Source of the DNA: Zygnema cylindricum
Lineage: Eukaryota > Streptophyta > Zygnematophyceae > Zygnematales > Zygnemataceae
DNA: 59,721 bases
NCBI GenBank assembly: GCA_037447655.1
Contig: JBBHKE010000903.1
Coordinates: 1 to 59,721, forward strand
Direction: 5' to 3'
Part shown: in pieces, positions 54,811 to 59,721 of the stretch
Numbering within the stretch: position 1 is the first letter of the stretch
Layout: the number at the start of each line of letters is the position of its first letter
Notes under the pieces: model-generated
What the model saw: the letters and a program-made list of their open reading frames with translations, nothing else
Database searches by the model: none
What the model was told of the DNA's origin: nothing
Made by a program: the position numbers and the translations under genes

Positions 54811-56570
54811 TATTTATCTAAATTACACAAACTGTTTGCGATAACAAGAATTGTTACCTTAATTAGAGAAATAGTTAGCACTAACAGGAATTAATATCTA
54901 ACTTACACAAACTGTTAGCGATAAGTGGAATTGTTACCTAACGTACACAAACTTTAAGCGATAACAAGAATTGTTTACTAAATTACAAAAGCAGTAAGCG
55001 ATAACACGATTTGTTACCTAAATTACAAAAAGTGTTAGCGTAATAAAAATTGTTACCTAACTTACACAAACTATTAGCTATAAGAAGAATTGTTACCTAA
55101 CTGACACAAACTGTTAGCGCCAACAGGAATTGTTATCTAACTTATACAAACTATTAGGGATAACAGGAATTGTAACCTCAATTACACAAAGTGTTAGCGA
55201 TAACAAGAATTGTTTTCTAACTTACACGAAGTGTTAGCGATAACAAAAATTGTTACCTAAATTACAGAAACAGTTAGCGATAACAAGAATTGTTATCTAA
55301 ATTACACAAACAATTTGCAATTAGTGGAATTGTTATCTAAACTACACAAACTGTTAGCGCTAACAAAAATTGTTACCTAAATTGCACAAACTTTTAGCAA
55401 TAACAATAATTGTTACCTAAATTACAGAAATAGTTAGCGATAAAAAGAATTGTTACCTAAATTACAAAAACTGTTAGCGATAACATAATTGTTACCTAAA
55501 TTACACAAATTGTTAGCTATAAGAGGAATTGTTACCTAACTAACACAAACTGTTAGCTCTAACACGAATTGTTATCTAACTTACTCAAACTTTTAGCGAT
55601 AACAGGAATTGTAACCTAAATTACACAAAGTGTTAGCGATAATAGGAATTGTTATCTAAATTACACAAAGTGTTAGCAATAACAAGAATTGTTTTCTAAC
55701 TTACACAAAATGTTAGAGCTAAAAGAATGGTTACCTAACTTACACAAACAGTTAGCGATAACACGAATTGTTACCTTAATTACACAAACTGTTAGCGATA
55801 ACAGGTATTGTTACCTAAATTACACAAACTGTTAGCTATAAGAGGAATTGTTACCTTAATTACACAAACTGTTATCGCTAACAAGAATTCTTACATAACT
55901 TACACAAACAGTTAGCGATAAAAGGAATTTTTACCTAAATTACAGAAATTGTTAGCGATAATAGGAATTGTTATCTAAATTACACAAAATGTTAGTGATA
56001 CCAGGAATTGTAATTTCAATTACACAAACTGTTAGCAATAACAGGAACTGTAATCTAAATTAAACAAACTGTTAGCGCTAACATGAGTTGTTATCTAACT
56101 CACACAAACTGTTAGGGATAACAAAAATTGTTACCTTAATTACACAAACAATCAGCGATAACAAGATTTGTTACCTAAATTACACAAACAATTAGCGATA
56201 ACAAGAATTGTTACCTAAATTACACAAGCAGTTAGCACTAACAAGAATTGTTACCTAAATACACAAACTATTAGCGATAATAAGAATTGTTGCCTAAATT
56301 ACACAAACACTTAGCGATAACAATAATTGTTACCTAAATTACACAAACAGTTAGCGATAACACAAATTGTTACCTAAATTACACAAACAGTAAGCGATAT
56401 CAAAAAATGTTACCTAAATTACACAAACAGTTAACGATAACAGGAATATTTATCTAAATTACACAAATTGTTTGCGATAACAACAATTGTTACCTTAATT
56501 AGAGAAACAGTTAGCGCTAACAAGAATTGTTATCTAACTTACACAAACTGTTAGCGCTAATAGGAATGGT
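54811..56570. repeat. 40-bp satellite array, block 2
   Basis: About 44 monomers of the same family as block 1. Variant series such as 'tttgcgataac', 'ttagagaaatagttagcac', 'gataagtgg', 'actttaagcg' (54811-55040) recur in the same order at 59155-59430, pointing to higher-order duplication. Confidence 0.95.
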
Positions 56571-57871
56571 TGTTGTTCTTTGGTCTAAAATAGACCGCAG
56601 AAGCGACCCAAACTATCATGCAAAAAGCTAAGCCAAAAATAGGTCGACGAACAATCATTTGAAATGCATCCTCCATTTAACATACAACAACATTTAGGGT
56701 TTCATGGAATAATCAACATAAATAAACCCTATGACAACATCTAAGGTTTGATGGAATAATCGACATAAACAAACCCTAGGACAAATGCATAAACAATGCA
56801 TATCAAACATATATAAAATAACATAAATAAATAATAACAAAAAGAGTGCAATCTCACATAAACATTAGATAAACAAAAGTATATCAATAAACATATTACT
56901 CAAATGCATGACCTAATCGGCAACCCTAAAAGTCTACATCTTCGGTCCCCACTTTACTAACCAGCATTGATTATTAATTCCTAACAAAGCTCATTCCTAT
57001 ATATACACTTGTGAGCTGTCAATGAATCACTAAGTGTCAAAATAACCAACATACATTACGTATCTGTCACAATATCCTATTTAATCATAATTAAACTGCT
57101 ATTAAGAATAAACTAATCGTAAGCGTACACCTGAGAGTCAAGCAATCGTAAGCGTACACTTGTCTATAAATACGACACATAAATACACAATTTAAAGTGT
57201 CTAAACCCTAAATGATCACGTAAATAAAACCTTTCATATTCAACACTAATTTATTAATGCGCAAAAGACAAAACATTGTTGCTCCAAATATTTACACCGA
57301 CGCGTCCGCAAAATACGCGTCATAAACGACAACTCGCTTAGTCACTTGTAGATAAATCCACGTAGTGAACCGACATCTTATATGTACGGTCCACCAGATA
57401 ATGCGTCATAAAAACAATGTGATCTCTTGAAAAATATCGGCGGCCTTTGTCCGCCGTCCGTAACTCTTATTTGGCACCGTCGATGTCGTGCCGCGTGGAC
57501 ACAAAAACCAAACAAAAATTCCACTTGTCAACAATATCATACAGCCGAATTTATTTCCGTACCGAGACCACGTACTATGTCATAAATTCCGCCGGTCAAA
57601 ACTAAAGTACACCTGTCGCATTTTGATTTGTACGGTTGGCGTACATTTTCAAATACTTCGAATATTTCAAATCATCGTCGGATCGCTTCGCGATCCGCCG
57701 TCCATTTTTTAGCGCATTCCGCGCCACTCAGTTTGTTCTTTATGTCCATTTAATTTCACTCGCACACTTACTCCCCCGATCCACAAATCTCTTCAAATCT
57801 CCACAGTATATCAAGTAAATATATATGCACGCGCACGCATGTACGAAACTGAATCTTCCCAAAAACCAACA
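56571..57871. mobile_element. Solo-LTR-like insertion S2 (1301 bp)
   Basis: Same termini as S1 (TGTTGTTCTTTGG...CCAACA). Flanked by ATGGT at 56566-56570 and 57872-57876, a different target duplication from S1. The first ~600 bp are close to S1; the last ~600 bp are more diverged, with indels. Confidence 0.8.
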
Positions 57872-59513
57872 ATGGTTACCTAACTTACAGAAATGGTTAG
57901 CGATAAGAGGAATTGTTACCTAACTTACACAAACTGTTAACGCTAAAAGGAATTGTTATCTCACTTACACAAACTATTACCTCTAATAACAATCGTTACC
58001 TAACTTACACAAACAGTTAGCGATAAGAGAAATTGTTACCTAACTTACACAAACTTTAAGCGATAACAGAAATTGTTACCTAAATTACACAAACAGTAAG
58101 CAATATCAAAAATTGTTACCTAAATTACACAAACAGTTAACGATAACAAGAATATTTATCTTAATTACACAAACTGTTTGCGATAACAAGAATTGTTACC
58201 TTAATTAGAGAAACAGTTAGCGCTAACAAGAATTGTTATCTAACTTACACAAACTATTATCGCTAATAAGAATGGTTACCTAAATTACACAAACTATTAG
58301 CGATAAGAGGAATTGTTACCTAAATTACACAAACAATTAGCGATAACAAGAATTATTACCTAAATTACACAAACAGTTAGCGATAACAGGAATTGTTACC
58401 TAACTTATACAAACAGTTAGCGATAAATGGTATTGTTACCTAACTTACACAAACTCTTAGCGCTAACAATAATTGTTATCTAAACTACACAAATTGTTAG
58501 CGATAACAATAATTGTTACCTAAATTACAAAAAAATTAGCAATAACAAGAATTGATACGTAAATTACAGATACTGTTAGCGATAACAAAAATTGTTACCT
58601 AAATTACACAAATTGATAGCGAAAACAAGAATTGTTACCAAAATTACACAAACAATTAGCGATAACAAGAATTGTTACCTAAATTACACAAATAGTTAGC
58701 GCTAACAAGAATTGTTATCTAATTACACAAACAATTAGCGATAACAAGGATTTTTTTCTAAATTACACAAATAGTTAGCGATAACAGGAATTGTTACCTA
58801 AATTACACAAACAATTAGCGATAACAAGAAATGTTACGTTAATATAAAAAACTATTAGCGCTAAAAAAAATTGTTATCTAACTTACACAAATTGTTAGCG
58901 ATAACAGGAATTGTAATCTAAATTACACAAACTGTTAGCGATAACAGGAATTGTTACCTAAATTACACAAATAGTTAGCGATAACAAGAATTGTTACCTA
59001 AATTACACAAACAGGTAGCGCAAACAGGAATTGTTACCTTAATTACACACACAGTTAGCGATAACAGAAATTGTTACCCAGTTTACACAAACAGTAAGCG
59101 ATATCAAAATTGTTACCTAAATTACACAAACACTTAGCGATAACGGGAATATTTATCTAAATTACACAAACTGTTTGCGATAACAAGAATTCTTACCTTA
59201 ATTAGAGAAATAGTTAGCACTAACAGGAATTGTTATCTATCTTACACAAACTGTTAGCGCTAATAGGAATGGTTACATAACTTACAGAAACTGTTAGCGA
59301 TAAGTGGAATTGTTACCTAACGTACACAAACTTTAAGCGATATCAAGAATTGTTTACTAAATTACAAAAGCAATAAGCGATAACACGATTAGTTACCTAA
59401 ATTATAAAAAGTGTTAGCGTAGCAAGAATTGTTATCTAACTTACACAAAATGTTAGCGCTAATAAAAATTGTTACCTAAATTACACAAACAGTTAGCGAT
59501 AACAGGAATATTT
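57872..59513. repeat. 40-bp satellite array, block 3
   Basis: About 41 monomers. It contains unoccupied versions of the S1 site (58153-58157, 59150-59154) and of the S2 site (58272-58276, 59269-59273). Confidence 0.95.
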
Positions 59514-59721
59514 TGTTGTTCTTTGGTCTAAAATAAACCGCAGAAGCAACCCAAACTATCATGCAAAAAGCTAAGCGAAGCTAGGCCAATGAACTATCAT
59601 TTGAAATGCATCCTCCATTTAACATACAACAACATTTAGGGTTTCATGGAATAATCAACATAAATAAACCCTATGACAACATCTAAGGTTTGATGGAATA
59701 ATCGACATAAACAAACCCTAT
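59514..59721. mobile_element. Solo-LTR-like insertion S3 (left part)
   Basis: Begins TGTTGTTCTTTGG after TATTT (59509-59513) and runs off the window. Very close to S1 over the visible 208 bp, with the same left flank context. Confidence 0.8.

Noticed and set aside
52259-59513. Regular short repeats reminiscent of a CRISPR array
   Set aside because: The 40-bp units are contiguous with no unique spacers, and the context is eukaryotic with LTR retrotransposons. This is a satellite.

Overview
This is a eukaryotic nuclear window. It is AT-rich, poor in genes and crowded with transposable elements. Two things point to the green lineage (streptophytes). The host genes belong to plant-type families: a root-cap / LEA-related secreted protein, and a pair related to plant BTB/POZ-BACK proteins. 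The retroelements are Ty1/copia elements plus a Ty3/gypsy chromovirus with a chromodomain. The compact single-exon genes and the style of the chromovirus would suit a charophyte alga or a bryophyte, but the species cannot be fixed from the sequence and this placement is inference.

Layout. 1-2.25 kb: a 20-bp GC-rich minisatellite joined to a minus-strand copia fragment (gag remnant, primer-binding site, partial LTR). 2.25-4.35 kb: a 16-bp perfect hairpin, then a Tc1/mariner-like MITE interrupted by a hAT-like MITE. 4.36-12.05 kb: a tandem duplication of a gene for a signal-peptide / BTB-BACK-like / transmembrane protein. The left copy is an open reading frame that has lost its BTB part. The right copy is a pseudogene with a 600-bp insertion, a frameshift and a stop. 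12-20 kb: simple repeats (a 360-bp TA tract, a 13-bp tandem repeat, an AAGATAAAAT-type repeat), more MITEs and no convincing gene. 20.2-21.5 kb: an intact 443-residue secreted root-cap-domain protein. 22.9-27.9 kb: a dense nest of MITEs of three superfamilies, several with clear target-site duplications.

28.1-52.3 kb is a nest of LTR retrotransposons: a deleted minus-strand copia element (28.1-30.5), a decayed minus-strand chromovirus with an extra coding region after the chromodomain (30.5-37.3), a plus-strand copia element lacking its 5' end (37.3-42.1), another copia remnant split by a solo LTR with a perfect 5-bp duplication (42.1-44.6), an LTR fragment hit by a minus-strand copia (45.0-49.9), and a miniature LTR-gag-LTR element (49.9-52.3). 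None of these pol genes is intact.

52.3-59.7 kb (to the window end) is a 40-bp satellite array. It is interrupted by three copies of a 1.3-kb TG...CA sequence, which I read as solo LTRs. Two are complete and carry different 5-bp target duplications, and matching unoccupied sites can be found elsewhere in the same array. The region reads as repeat-rich heterochromatin with two expressed-looking islands (4.4-12 kb and 20-21.6 kb). No multigene pathway is evident.
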